Source: Hirundichthys speculiger
Lineage: Eukaryota > Chordata > Actinopteri > Beloniformes > Exocoetidae
Length of the DNA stretch: 64,000 nt
Assembly (NCBI GenBank): GCA_018398805.1
Contig: JAGFBZ010002033.1
Span: forward strand, 1,945,501-2,009,500
Direction: 5' to 3'
The translations under genes were made by a program, and so were the position numbers. Shown one piece after another: positions 1-28,705 of this stretch (its first letter is position 1; every line of letters starts with the position of its first letter). The notes beneath the pieces are model-generated. The model was not told the DNA's origin. It saw only the letters and a list, made by a program, of their open reading frames with translations, and made no database searches.

Positions 1-1858
1 AGACCTCTCTAAAAACACTCTATTACACAATAAGAACATATATCTTGTTGTTATAAAAAGTGACATGTTGTAGAAAAGATTTCTCAAGTGTTGAGGTTTT
101 CACTACATGAAATCAAAGAGATATGTGAAATATTTTGTCAGATGGAGATCTTTTTTCTGTGTGTGTTCTATCTTTATTTACTCTGGCCTATGTGTGCTTA
201 TTTTTATACTTCTGTTGTAATATCACAGGTTACCTTTATTTCAATACCAAAGTTTTTCAGATGGACCTTGTAGTTGCTGAGATTTATTCATCAGCTACAA
301 GGTATGTTTTTTAGAATTAAAATTACTATGTTATTTAATTTCAGGTATGAATTTTTTTTTTTTTTTTTTTTTTTACTGGAATCTCAAAAACAGGTCTCAT
401 ATGGAAGGGATTAATAATCTGTTTACAGCTTTTAAACAACAAGGTGCATATTTTCAGTTTCATCATCTCGAAAAACACTCAGATCACGGTTGATGTTGTT
501 GTCAGTAGCGAGACTGACTTAATGTCAACCTTAGTTTTCTGATGACCTGATGCTTTCTCCTGCCCTCTGTCTCTTAGATCTGTTGTTTAAGGGCTGCTAT
601 ACGCGGCATGATTTCTGCAGTAACATAAGATTGTAACATCTCACACTGTGCATTTTGAGTTTGCTTAATCTTGGGTAGGATGTTAAGAATGGTATGTCAG
701 ACTGTACAGTGATGATGATGAATCCTCTTAAATTGTAGGCTGCCACTAATATGGCGATGCAGAATTATGTCACTAGTATGGGGTGATAGTAAATGAACAA
801 GTGGAAATGAACTGCCCTTTTGAAGCATTTATGTGTGCCAAAAATGCTTCAAAAGGGAAGCATTGAAAGAGAAGAATGTGGTCATGGTTGGGGAGAAGAG
901 GGAAACTAAAGATTCTTATTCCTTTTTTCTTTTGGAATGGCACCAGGGTGCATTAATTAATAAAAGTAATTTTTAAGTTGCATTTTAATTGGCTAGTAAG
1001 TAGACAGAGTTGTAAAATGTCTGACATTGTCAGAAAATTATATCAAGTAGACTTTGATCACAAGGCCAGTGTGACGGTCATTGTCACACTGCTCACGTTG
1101 TAGGATGCAGGACAGCTGATTTTGACCAAAGATATCCCTACAATGTTTTTTACAATGTTGATCTTTCATCTGCAAGAGTCCAAAATCGTTCTGTGTATAG
1201 GGGCCTCGAGAGATTTTTGCATTTTGAGGACATTGGTAATTAAAACTGGTTATTCATATTTTTCCCCTGGTATATTCTTCAGGGTTAGGCATAATGAGGA
1301 CTGTGAATCAGAGTTCCTTCAAATTTTAATAACAATGAAATGTAATCTGAATAGTTTCTGAAGTTTAGAACCTCTTTGCTGGGCTGTACATGGGGAAAGA
1401 TGAGTCATATCTTTTTACAGTGAAAATGCTGAAATGCAATCAAGGCTGCAGATAATGTGAGCTTGACCAAAAAGATTACTTGCTGTCCAGTATTAATCTT
1501 TTAAAGCAAGTGTGGGGAGAAAAACTTCTCAAACCACAGACCTTGAAAAGGTAAAGTATGTTGAAGAAGAATCACTGTTTCAGTGAAAAATGTCTTCCAT
1601 TAGTTCCAGCAACTATTACATCTGTTATTATTTTTCAGCAGCACATTGTTGTTTGGCAACTCTGTTGGAAAACAAGTTTGCTTTTAAAAACAGTCATGCA
1701 ATGTTTGTACTCTGAAGTCCAGAAGCTGAAAAGGAGCACTGCATTCATGACCCACAGTATTGATTTTTTTTTTTATGGGAAATTATTCCTGAAGAGGGGG
1801 GGGGGGGGGGCATTTGCAAGATTTAAAATATCCATTGCTTAAATATGAAAAGTCACCA
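1..1858. other. AT-rich non-coding DNA, probably abcb7 intron
   Basis: No exon was recognised. It contains poly-T at about 351-374, a 16-bp-stem hairpin at 815-857 and a poly-G run at about 1796-1810. Since the first recognisable abcb7 exon begins in mid-protein, this is most simply an intron whose upstream exon is left of the window. Confidence 0.5.
815..857. repeat. perfect inverted repeat, 16-bp stem, 11-base loop
   Basis: CCCTTTTGAAGCATTT at 815-830 is exactly reverse-complementary to 842-857. The loop is 831-841. No flanking transposon structure was noticed. Confidence 0.9.
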
Positions 1859-1862
1859 TTAA

Positions 1863-2937
1863 CCTTTCTCCTGTGTTAGCTTTCTGTTACCATCCCCGGG
1901 TCGAAACCGTGTCAATAACCTATCATCAATTTTTTTTTGTCATCTCTAGGTTACCTTGTTAGGCTTCCTTATTCATGAAAATGTTGGGTTTAATATTTTT
2001 GGTGTGGGTCTCTGGGCCTTTTATTTTTTATCAGTATCCCTCTCGATTTCAATTAAAAAAAAGAAAAATTAACCTCGAGAATCCTATAAATAAATAAAAA
2101 GGTTGTTGTGTTTCCTGAATATCACTGAGGGGTATAGAACACATCTCTAAAATGAATTTGCTTGGTTTCTTTTTTCATTTTGAAATTAATAATTATAGTA
2201 ACATCTATGGTGTTAGGGGTCAGTTTTGACCCATATATATTTTTTCAAGAAAATGCACAAAAAAAAACCCCAGTTTTTGACTGCAATAGAACTTAATTTA
2301 ACTTAACTGAACTTAATTTAAACAAATTAAAAAACACAGAACAGGTCATAACACAAACTATTGATTTACAAGTTCAAACAAACAACAAATCAAACAAATC
2401 AAATTAATAGAAATCAGTTATTATTTCTAAAAATAATAGCTAAATAAGCTAAATAAAAATAAAAAAGGTAAAAGTCTCTGTGTGCAAGAACATGCTTTTG
2501 TGTGTGTGTGTGTTTAGATGCATGTGTGGCAAAAAGTGACACTTTTAGTGTGCTCTTTTAGCAAGAAGAAGAACACCAATGAAAGGATCAAGGTACCAGA
2601 TGTTACCGTGGACTTTTTTTCCTTCCAGGTTTATCATAGCAATGATGACTTTTTATTGGTATAAATAGCTCAAAATGACAATGGACTTATGATTTCAATT
2701 TTGGCTCTAATTATTGCTTTATAATCGTGTTTATATAGACCTTAACACCACAAACGATATAATTTCAACCAGAGCATTTTAAAATCTAGTTAAGAAACAT
2801 TTTTTTGTTTAATTTTGTTGATATAGAGGTTCCTGACAAGGTCAAAAAGCCTTGATGCAATAAACAAATTTTAAGTGATTCTGTTATGCATTTAAAAACT
2901 AAAACGGGTCGGTGGCGACCCTAACACAAGAGGAAGG
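1863..2937. mobile_element. piggyBac-type non-autonomous element flanked by TTAA
   Basis: TTAA occurs at 1859-1862 and 2938-2941, immediately outside terminal inverted repeats. The left end is CCTTTCTCCTGTGTTAG. The right end, read on the other strand, is CCTTCCTCTTGTGTTAG (15 of 17 match). TTAA duplication and CCYT ends are features of piggyBac-superfamily elements. The 1,075-bp interior is AT-rich, with no transposase recognised, so it would be a MITE-like passenger. An internal GTGTTAGGGGTC at about 2211 resembles the ends. Confidence 0.75.
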
Positions 2938-4373
2938 TTAAGTGGTTGCGCTTCGTGAAGAGTCCATGTAAGACTGAAAATAAAGAACATTCTTCACTTA
3001 TTTTTAAATAATTAATTGCATGCACCAATCAGTGTGTGATGCATTTCCTCTTCCTTTGTTGATGGTGTCTAATTTACACCCTGGAAAACAATTAGAAATT
3101 CAAAGCTCCTAAATAAGTGTGTCCTGCTGCCTCCCAGCATGGCTCCCTCTAGTGTGTGCTAAGGAGCAGAGAATGCACACATGCAATTCTATCTACTGCT
3201 ATTTTCCTGCTTGGCTGGAGTTAACCTCCATTTCATCAGTTTGTCTATTTGAACTGAAATCACCAGCTGTGTGGATACAATTTTTAAATCAACTGAATAA
3301 TTATTGAGTTATAGTGCCTCTCACCTCTGCAAGCCACATTATCAGTGACATTTTCAAGTAAATTATTATATACAAGTTGGACTCAAATGATGCCCTCTGT
3401 GTCTGTGGTACTTTGTATGTCATGCTATGAAACTAATTCTCAATAGCCCGAAGCCTTTTTCCTGCTACTTGACACCATATCTCTATTATGGGATGACATA
3501 TTGCCAGGTACAGGTTGACACAGCGTCAATTTAATCTCCAGTGGTGGCTGTTAATGGATTAAAAGAGGGCATCCAACCTTATCACGTATTAGTGGCAAAA
3601 TTGAAGACATGTTTTGACTCTTTGATAATGGGCACAATCTATTTTTATGTTCTGTTGTCTTGGTAGCAAAGTGGCAGATATTGTTTTTTGATGAGGGACT
3701 TGGAGGACTTCTATTGTTTGAGTGTAACAGCCTAGTGTATAAAGCAAGAGCCCTGCACATATAGCTTTTTGTGGTTTAAATGGTGCTTTGAGTGTTTTTT
3801 TCTTCTTTGTTTTAACAATTGAATTGATTTGGGTTTTTATTTCATTTTCATCTAATTGTTAGCATTTTATCAAAAACTTATCATGCAGATTTTGACAGGG
3901 GAGAAGAAACTAAAATGAACCTTTCTTTGTGTTAGAGTTTGACGGGTTCAAATGAAATGGGTTTCAAATGAAAGTGGTTTGCTGTGTGATTCAGTGCTCT
4001 CTGCCCTAATGTGCGGTGGACCGCCCAGCCTGAGTCACACAGATGTCTCTGCACTTTTAATTAGCCTTAATAACCATTTCAATTCTATTAGCAGAAAGCA
4101 CCAGCCTGTTTCCCAGCACAGTCAGAGCCAGTCTAGAAGGTTACATGCATGTATGGACACTGACACATCTTACTATACATACATGTACGAGAATACGAAG
4201 AAATGCATCTAAATGTGTAATGTTGGATTTGTCATATATATTTCATATTTTCATATAACTTTCTCCTTCATGGTGTGTGGGTTGTGCATATGTTAAGAAG
4301 CACCATGACAAGCTAGAAAAAGTCACTGGCCTGTACGTTGGGTTGTAAAGCCTTGAAGACCCTAAGTGAAGAT

Positions 4374-4440
4374 TATAGGTTGACCGATTTAGTGGCTGGC
4401 TGATTAATCGGGACGATTATTGGCTTTTTTGTAATAATTA
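4374..4440. mobile_element. possible hAT-like terminus fragment ('aggttgaccgattta')
   Basis: The stretch TATAGGTTGACCGATTTAGT followed by repeated GATTAATCGG-type motifs resembles the 'ttgaccgatttatcgg...' repeat dispersed in vertebrate genomes. No matching other end was found. Confidence 0.35.
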
Positions 4441-4616
4441 TCATCAGCAAACAGCTGAGACAGTTATAGACGAAACCGTGGGCAGCAACTCTGACATACT
4501 GAAGCGCTGTGTTCACAAGCACACGACTTCTGGGCTCAACGTCATGTAAGTTTTCACTTTGCTATGAGTGCAACAAGATGTTAGCATGTGTGTGCTGTTA
4601 CTATCTACTGTGATAC

Positions 4617-4646
4617 TGACTTCATATATGGTAATATATGAAGTCA
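4617..4646. repeat. hairpin, 12-bp perfect stem
   Basis: TGACTTCATATA at 4617-4628 pairs exactly with TATATGAAGTCA at 4635-4646 across a 6-base loop. Confidence 0.85.
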
Positions 4647-6301
4647 CCTGAGATATACTAGGTTAATATGGTAACTTAACCGGTGTAAACATACTGTTTA
4701 AGCTGTTGAAACTTTTTTTGATTAATAGTGGAAAAAAATCTTGAGAGACAAAATAAGTCAAAAGGACAAAGAAAAAAGAAAAACAAAAGGATCCAATAGG
4801 AGTATTCATAAAACTAACTAACTTTTAACATTCTGTTCACACAGATGATGACTCAGAATGCTCTTTATATTTGTGTATGTAGTACAGTTAAATGATATTT
4901 ACATTTTATTGCTTGATTAATACTGCTAAATGCATGAATGTGTATTTATTTTACACACTTCTTTATTAAAAGATGCAATGGCCTTTTTTTTATACACTTT
5001 TAGATAAATTAAGCTAATTTTTATGCATGGATTGTTATTTTTAAACTTTTCTTTTTGTATGGAGAGAGGAAAAAAGAAAATTGGCCTAGTGTATTGGCCA
5101 AAATAAATCATAAATTCAGTATTTTAAGTTTGTGAATAAACATCTAATCAAGTCTTGAACATATTGGGGGGGGGGGGGGGATCCCATATATCGATGAAAT
5201 TAAAATCAATCTCTTTGCTTCATTTAGTTTAGAAAAGGAGGCCAGAACTCGTGAGATCAATTCTCCAGCTGTTAAGCAGGAATGTGGATCTACCATATTT
5301 AGTTTTTTTCTAGCAGCCATTTAAATACCAGCCAGTTTTGGCTCTAGCACTGTCATGACCGAGAATACAATGAAGCAAACATTAAACATGGCTGGATGGA
5401 ATAGGCTGACATCTACAACTTTGTAATAATTCTAAGCATACTTTGAATAAGCTACTGCAAGATACCCAAACTGGCCCTCGCACTACCCCGGCCTAAACAT
5501 CACAATCCCCTTTCAGATATGCACTGCTTTCCGTTAATCTGGTGGTAACTGAATGTGCCGGGATCATATCTGAATGACCCTGCCAGTGCTTTTTTTTTTT
5601 TTTTATTTAGAATAACATTTTGCAACAGCTATCTGACAAGGTCTGACCTAGTAACATTTAAGTCTGACTTTCACACAGTACAAATCTGAACTGCAGCAGT
5701 TGCATTAAGGGAATAGGCATCAACAGCAGCTGTGGTTTAATTTGAGGTTTCTGATAAACTGTTTAAAGGACTTCAACAGATTTTTTGCTTTAAGTAAGTG
5801 AATATAATAACTGCACTGTCAACATTTTCTTACAGTGACTGTATAATAATTAACTGCAGCTCCCTGACTTTTTTAAAGCATCTGCACCAAATAAGCAAAC
5901 ATTTTAAAAGGGTTTGCTCTGAAGCTTTTCTACTCTCTTGCCATTAGTATTAGAGCACATCACTGTTTTAAATTTTGCCCAAGAACCAAAGTTTCACACG
6001 CTGTTGTCTTGTCTTCTTAGGGGGAAAAAAAAGATAAACATGATCTTATGCAAAAGTTGCTACTCCAGAAGGACTCACGGAGTTCTGTGTGGTATTGTAG
6101 TTTCTTACACAGTAGAAATGATTAGTAGTGCAGTTTTTTAAGTAAAGTTACTTAAATTAAACATAAGTGATTAAAGCAAGAAAAATATCTCCAGGTATTA
6201 TTGCTGTAGGTGACTAAATTGGGAGATGAGAAAGGCGTGAGACATGGTTTACAAAGACGAGCTGGTTCAGAAATTAGTCCAAATCTAGTGTTACTGTGTT
6301 T

Positions 6302-6560
6302 TTAAAACAGTGCAGGGGGTGAGACATGTTCTCCACGAGGGACAGTAGCTTTGACATTGACCTCCTGATACCCAACACCTTCCACAGGATGAAAGGGGCA
6401 TCCCATATCAGAGCTGGCCTTCCTAACCAGTTTGTTCAGTGGGTGGAGTTTGCTCTTGTCAGTAGAGTAGAAGGTGAAAAGAAAAGCAACCAGAACTATA
6501 CCCTGTGAGCCCCCATACTGCAGGCAATAGTTTTGGACAAACAGTTTGGTCACTAATTAG
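6302..6560 (-). mobile_element. possible LINE reverse-transcriptase fragments (degraded)
   Basis: On the minus strand, an 83-codon open frame contains QGIVLVAFLFTFYSTD, resembling RT motif B (QGxVLSPxLFxLYT). It continues directly as LNKLVRKASSDMGCPF, which resembles the segment near the C-terminus of fish CR1/L2/Rex1-type polymerases. The join skips the catalytic motif C region, so it would be an internally deleted relic. Confidence is moderate because the copy is short. Confidence 0.4.
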
Positions 6561-6619
6561 GGTCGGTTGATCCAGCGCTTGGCACACTAATATGAATTGT
6601 GACCGTGATAGGAAATAAT

Positions 6620-6690
6620 CCATCCATCCATTATCCATACACTTGCTTATTCCTGTGTAGGGTCATGGTAATCTGCCGGAGTGTATAGCA
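6620..6690 (+). repeat. fragment of the common teleost 'catccatccatt' repeat
   Basis: CCATCCATCCATTATCCATA followed by GGGTCATGGTAATCTGC matches the start of the full copy at 54722-55094, with divergence. The 3' part is absent. Confidence 0.65.
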
Positions 6691-7803
6691 GCTCTCATGT
6701 TTTGAGAAAACTATGACTCTATATAAGGACTATGTTATTATATCTCATTTGATTTACTGTCCTATATCTTGGGGATAATGAATGGCACATGTCCACTGTG
6801 GCTCTCCCATCACTTTCTCAGGCATGTCTGAAAATAACTGTGAGGATCATTTACACAAAGTGATTGATGTCATGGCTGAAAGCTGTTGCTTTTAACAGAT
6901 TGATGAGCCCATTCACGTTATGCCCCATATCTCATGTCTGAAAAAGGGCTATAAGAACACTTATGGATGGACACAAAAGACCACTGTATACAGGACAGCC
7001 CAATAAACTTACAGAAGGCTGCCTTTGATTTGCTCTAATAGCCACGTTGCATCTAAGCAATAGGGGATCATGGGAGTGCTCTCCAAGACAAGCAAGACTC
7101 TTGTGATTTTCCTCCAACTGTACATACTTGTTTGTCACCTTGAAATCACCTGTAAAAGTTCAACCTTAATTACTTCATCTTCCTCAGGGCTTCACACTGG
7201 ATCAGGAACATTTCAGAAGTGCTGAATTTTGTTTGTGAGATTATAGAAGTTCCACCTGGTCAAGCAAAAATCCTTATATTGTCACAAGCTTTTAAGAATG
7301 CATCTATATTTAAGACGTCTGCAATCAAATTTCAAATTATGTGATTGTGAGTTTGCAGCTGTTCTATTTTGAATATTGACTTGATTTTAGTTAAAGTCTA
7401 ACTTTCTGTCCCAAAGACAAATGTATAGCCACTTCTGGGATGCTTCTAAAATGAGCTGTGTTACATTTTGTGGAAGCCACTTATCTTGTCTCATGTGACT
7501 TCAGAGCAGTCAAACCTGATGGAATTCAGGGATTAACTGACTGTAAAAAGCATATTAAAAGCTAAAATACTACCTTAAGGGAAAGCTACTACAGTATGTG
7601 TTGTTGATCGTACAGGGTGTCTGAACCTTCACTCCCTTTGTCTGTTTCCTTGTTTTAAGCTGTAAAAAATTAAAATATTACATCCCTCTGTTATTTGTAC
7701 TGAGCATTTTTCTTTGTTATAGGATTCTGAAACTGTTTCCACTTCTTTTTTTTTTTTAAATCCTCCTCTTCTCTGAACGTTTCTTCCCTCTCCTCCTTGA
7801 CAG

Positions 7804-23655
<15,852 letters not shown>

Positions 23656-24085
23656 GAAAAACAGCCACCGCCATGTTTCTTCATCCCTCGCAGATGGCCT
23701 ATGTTGGAATCCCTGGTCTGTTTGAGAGGGTGGGCCTACATCCCCATTATCCACTTCAGCCAAACCCCCATTTGTGTGGCCATGTCTCCTCCTCTTAATG
23801 CAGAACAGGGAGCAAGTGCAGTTAGCACCGGCTAATGGCCAGAGATAAAGCATATAAGCCAGTGGTCTCAGCCGAAACTAAGTATAAGAGAGTGTAGATC
23901 TCTCATGAGTGTGTTTGGAACAGCTGTTAATCATCGTGGTTGCCCCTCTTTTTTTCTCATCAGCTTTATTAACATCTTCCATTGCACTGAAAACATATGA
24001 CTTACGCCTTGATCTTGACACAAAATTTGTATTGATTTATTTTTTTAAATTATTCATAGAAATAAACAGAACTTTTAATTTGAGT
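23656..24085 (+). other. abcb7: abcb7 3' UTR with candidate polyadenylation signal
   Basis: Sequence after the stop codon has no further open frame of interest. The first canonical AATAAA in plus orientation is at 24061-24066, about 405 bases after the stop, so a 3' end near 24,080-24,090 is likely. Later AATAAA-like sites exist in the AT-rich DNA beyond, so longer transcripts are possible. Confidence 0.5.
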
Positions 24086-24089
24086 TTTA

Positions 24090-25485
24090 TATACAAGGTC
24101 TGTACATATCAGAGTTTTGGGGATTTTTTTTTTTTTTGCATTTAGAGGATGGCTGGTAAATAACAGGATTACGTGACTGTTTTGCAGTACACTTTAACAC
24201 TATTTCATAAAGCAAATCTGTGAGATTTGCTCATGCATATTGTTTGTCATTGTCCAAAATATTTGCTCTAAAAATGTCACATTTGAGAGATGATTAAATT
24301 AAGGACAAATAATTACATGGAAATATTTAGGTCCATAGTAAAAACTGACAAGTGAATTACAAGTATGTCGCCCTTGTTTATCACAAACTCAGAATAACAG
24401 GTAAGAGTTCAAATATATCGTTAATGATTCCCACCACAATGGGATTTTTTTTTTTTTAACTGTCCTTGGCTTGAAGAGTCAACTAATTCAAAATTTATTC
24501 AAGGGGTTTTTACTGTTTCTAAGCTTATTAGATTGTATGACCAAAGTACAGTTTTCCTTCTGAATATTATGTGTATAAATGTGTAATACTTGATAGTATA
24601 TATTTGTTCTCATTTTTTGAGGGCTATTTTGGTTGCGTTCTGCACATTTTCCTAGAAATCTTGCCACACAATTGTACTTATAAATGAAATGGTAATATTT
24701 GGGTGTCTTCTACAACACACAATGTAAGGCCTTTTCCAAAATATTTTGGGTTATTTTGGTCTGTGACTACTTCTCAGATAGATTAATTAATGTTTTTTGA
24801 ATTAAAAAGAAAAGTCTGTTTTAGACATTAAACCACACCTCTCATGCTTTCTTTTCTCCTGTCTCTTCATCCATTTTCTTTACATGTCTGATTCAAATCT
24901 TTGAATTATTATGACAGAAAACACAATTTATAATCACTGTGAATCAAAAATAGCTGAAACAGATCAACAAACACAAAAGTATCTGTAGAGTCCTCTTAAC
25001 GAGGACAAACATCTGCTTAACAAAGAGTTCTTTTCATAAATACAACCCACATGATTTGTCGATCATAATCTTGCATGAACAAACTTACAAGAATCAATGA
25101 TTACAGAAGGAGAGTTATGACACAATGACCTGTGGGTAATATGTATACAACTGGAGCCATTACTGGTAACCCTCAGTGGTGTTGCAGTTTCCATGTACTG
25201 GTAACATTCATCAGTCTGAGTTGGAATGGCTGACATGACAAACTGTATTTGTTAAATTCGTCCTAAACATGAATTTTTTGTTTTGTTTTTTGGTGAGCTA
25301 TGTTCTGGACAATTTCTCTGGACAATTCAGTCACTACAATATCAAATAATTGTTTAAACAGTTTGAATGTAATATTTTTAATATTTTTACTACTACTACT
25401 AGTGGTAGTGTATTATCTGATCTTATCTCTACTCTCTCTATACTGTTAATAAAGGGCGCTACTCAGCACCCCCCCCCCACCAAAG

Positions 25486-25516
<31 letters not shown>

Positions 25517-27840
25517 AAAACATAATTAAAATGGAAGAGTTAGATAAAGTGATTTCCCCCATGAAGAGAGAAAGAAAGTGAAATGTAACACCAACTGTTA
25601 TGGACTTTCACTCTGCCAAAAACAAGTTTCACAAACCCCAGATTACTTAGATTGAGGGCTGGATGAAAAACAGTGGTGCTTAAAGAACACAAATGTGTTG
25701 ATTAATACCAGAATGGATATTTCAGAGTCGAGGCTATGTTTTTTATAAAAACTTCCACAAGTGGTTGAAGGATAAAGACTACCAGATCACTGTCAATAAT
25801 GAGCATCTTAAGTAAATGGCATGCTGAATATGTGCGGATAAGATCCGTCATAGATGCTGAAGTGATCAAGCCATCAGCACGACAGTGACACTAAAACACT
25901 CCTGTTGTGTTCATTGTCTGGTGGATAGAATGACATTAGATCTCCCTTAAGAACCCCCGCAGTTCTCTGGATCCTCCTCTGGGACCGGAGACATCACACT
26001 ACAACTTCTGTGAGGCCTTTCGGTGGGATTATAATTGAAACCGACAATGACAAAAATATTCACACAATGTGATAGACCCAGCCCTGCTGTGCTGCATTGT
26101 GCAGCCTGCTCTACCTCCAGAGGAAGTGGCACGTTAAAGATGAAAGAAGACTTTGATAAAATGCTGCTTAAAAAGAAGCCAACTGGATGATTATAGCTGT
26201 ATGGGCCTCCTTTCATGCGTCAGATGTCCAGGCAGATGACTTGATGTTAATGGTGTCCTTCTAATCTAACCTAGGAAGCGGTTATTAGGCTATTCATTAG
26301 TAAGTCCCAGCAACGTTTAGATGCTGCCCCTAACAGGTTATTTGCTAATTATTCAGAGAATGCAATTCACTATGATCTGCCAGGGTTCTGTGAAAAAGCC
26401 TCAGATATTACATTGTGCCTTTTCTTTTCTTTTTTTTTTTTTTTGGTCCATTTTTCTCTTTGTGTGTGTCAAGGACATAACACACAAGTACTGAAGTTAC
26501 TAAGCAATCGGAGATGAACTTACACAGGGAGTGTGTGTGTTCGGTCTCTAGCTATTTATGTTTAAAAACTGAGTCACAAAATCTGTTGTTCAATGGCACT
26601 TAATTGTTCTCTGCGGTGTGTATGTGAGTAGCACTGTTGTGAGCTGTTTGTCTGAATGTTTTTAGGAGGTAATGAGGAAGCCGTTCCCTTGTTTACCATG
26701 CACAGACTGCAGGGGCAAAGAAAGACAGACACACAAAGGCCTCTGATAATGTCCTTAATATGGACCGCAGCAGCACCACGACCTTCTGCTGAAGGAGAGA
26801 GATTCAAAAAACATGCTGCTGCAGATTTTTAGATATCTTTTTGTTGCCTTCGCTGTCTCTGTCTGCTCCTATTATCCTGCATGGTGATTCAGTTCTTGGT
26901 TTAATATGTACGTCCTCGTAAAAATATGCCCAAAGAGCTGAATCTCTGGTCCCACGATGGCTGTTAAGAGTGCACAGGTGATAAGAGGGATTCAATCACA
27001 CACGTCAAATCCCTACAGACCCCTCCTTGGCCTGTTGCTGAAGTCCCCCGCTCTTATTTTCATCGTGATAACAGGCAGAGCAGGCTGAGACTCTGGGCGA
27101 TCCCTCTGCACCAGACAGTCAGCTCACTCCCATCCCACTACAATGGAAGTAGCATGTGGCCAAGGGCGTCTACGCCTTGATAAATATGCATCGATGCCTT
27201 AGAGAAGATGTAGTTATTTCCACCGTTTTGTGTGGGAGTGTAAATTTATGTTCGTAATCCCAGTGTACTATATGACTGCTTCTGGTCAAAGTAAGAATAA
27301 ATATTCACACATGCATTCACTTGCACACACACAGCTGGTCCTTTATTTTATTTTATGTTTTTAAGTCAATAAACACAGGGAGTGGTGGTGTTATCATCTA
27401 TGCATACAGTGTGCTGCAGATGATTCAACCTCTGAGTTGATGCCAGATGACCCAGGTCACACATTTGCAATGTAAACGCTTGTTGCAGATTTTGTGGCTC
27501 TGCACGTGTTTTATCCTCACAGACAAAAAGGCCTTTTGGCTTATTAAAACAATAAAAATAACAGAATCCTTACTGACAACAGATCGAGCAAAGTTAAATG
27601 GCTTCTCATTCTGAAGGTACTGAATGTAGTTTTTCCTCTTAAATCTCAGTTTCAGGGATTCATAAAAGCTGAATTCTTTTCCTTATCCATTTTGAGCAAG
27701 TCTTTTGTTACATTGTTTAGCTTTTTAAATTACCCATTTGTGCACATGCACTACAAAAAGTTGACATGTGTTGTGGCTGCTTGACAAGGGCTTTACCTGA
27801 AGGTCCCACCTTCACAGCAGCCGACATGAAAGAGACAGTA
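24090..27840. other. intergenic DNA, no gene seen
   Basis: AT-rich sequence downstream of abcb7. It includes a C-rich low-complexity tract at about 25471-25506. No splice-bounded coding stretch or known repeat protein was recognised. Confidence 0.5.
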
Positions 27841-27859
27841 GACCATAGTAAAAACAGTA

Positions 27860-27916
27860 AAATCAGAATCAGAATTGCCTTTATTGTCACTGTAAGTACA
27901 TTACAACGAAATTTGC
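27860..27916. repeat. fish LINE-type 3' tail fragment
   Basis: ATCAGAATCAGAATTGCCTT then TATTGTCACTGTAAGTACAT and TACAACGAAATT is a familiar dispersed fish sequence, usually the 3' end of non-LTR elements. No coding part remains. Confidence 0.55.
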
Positions 27917-28489
27917 ATGCATTCTTCAAAAGGTACTTGTGAGGTAGACAGGAATATTAATAATATCAAATATATTTACAGTGAAAATACTACTACTACT
28001 ACTGCTTCTAATAATAGTAGTAATAATAAATCCCTTGTTTCTTGTCATGGTCAACAAGGGAAACTCGAAGGAACAAAAACAGCACTGAATCTCGAGCTGT
28101 CATCAGGTTAATTGTCTGTGAATAATTTCAGTGTAACCCTCCTGTTAGTTAATCAAAGAATATCCCAGTGTCCCAGTAAAGTGATTCCAGCTGCTGTCAG
28201 AGTGTCCCACAGCAGTTGTTCCATAATCCTGGCTCTTTGGAGCATCCCTGGGGTTTATGTACATCACTGTCACTTCTGTGTTTTGCTGACACTTGATTCA
28301 TTTATTTATTTTTAAACTATTTTGCAGTACAGTCTTACAAACACTGTAAAGTACTAAAATTAGTCATGAATAGTAATAACTTTAATGGGAAAACACACAT
28401 TTGTATCACATAAAGGTATTACACGCAGAATAAGAGTATACGTGACGTGACCGAATATACACCACGATCCAGAGAAAAAGTCTTTGTGA

Positions 28490-28705
28490 GGGTGTGAAGG
28501 ATTCCTTAAAAGACTGAATCAAAGGCGACAGGACTTCTCGTTACACCTCTCATTCAGAAGGCATCCTCAGCTGAGGAGTCATCCTTAGTTGAGGATGCCT
28601 TCTTGATGAAAAGTGAAACATCTTCAAGAACCAAGAAAAAAAAAAAAAAAAGAGGTCCCAGTGCCTTTGATTCAGTCCTTTGAGGATTACTGTAACCTCT
28701 AAGAA
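28490..28705. repeat. fish interspersed repeat fragment with hairpin
   Basis: AAAAGTGAAACATCTTCAAG followed by a GTCCCAGTGCCTTTGATTCA-type stretch and CCTTTGAGGATTACTGTAAC resembles a widespread teleost repeat ('gtgaaacgtcttcaag...ccagttgcctttgattcag'). A 14-bp perfect stem at 28556-28569 / 28590-28603 lies within it. Confidence 0.5.

Larger units (their letters stand above)
2942..7803. other. abcb7 intron with repeat fragments, no exon seen
   Basis: No coding exon was recognised. It holds a hAT-like fragment (4374-4440), a hairpin (4617-4646), poly-G (about 5165-5180), poly-T, a possible LINE fragment (6302-6560) and a fish repeat fragment (6620-6690). Confidence 0.5.

Noticed and set aside
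1..7803. N-terminal exons of abcb7 expected upstream
   Set aside because: I looked for the conserved segment before the first seen exon and found none, so none is annotated.
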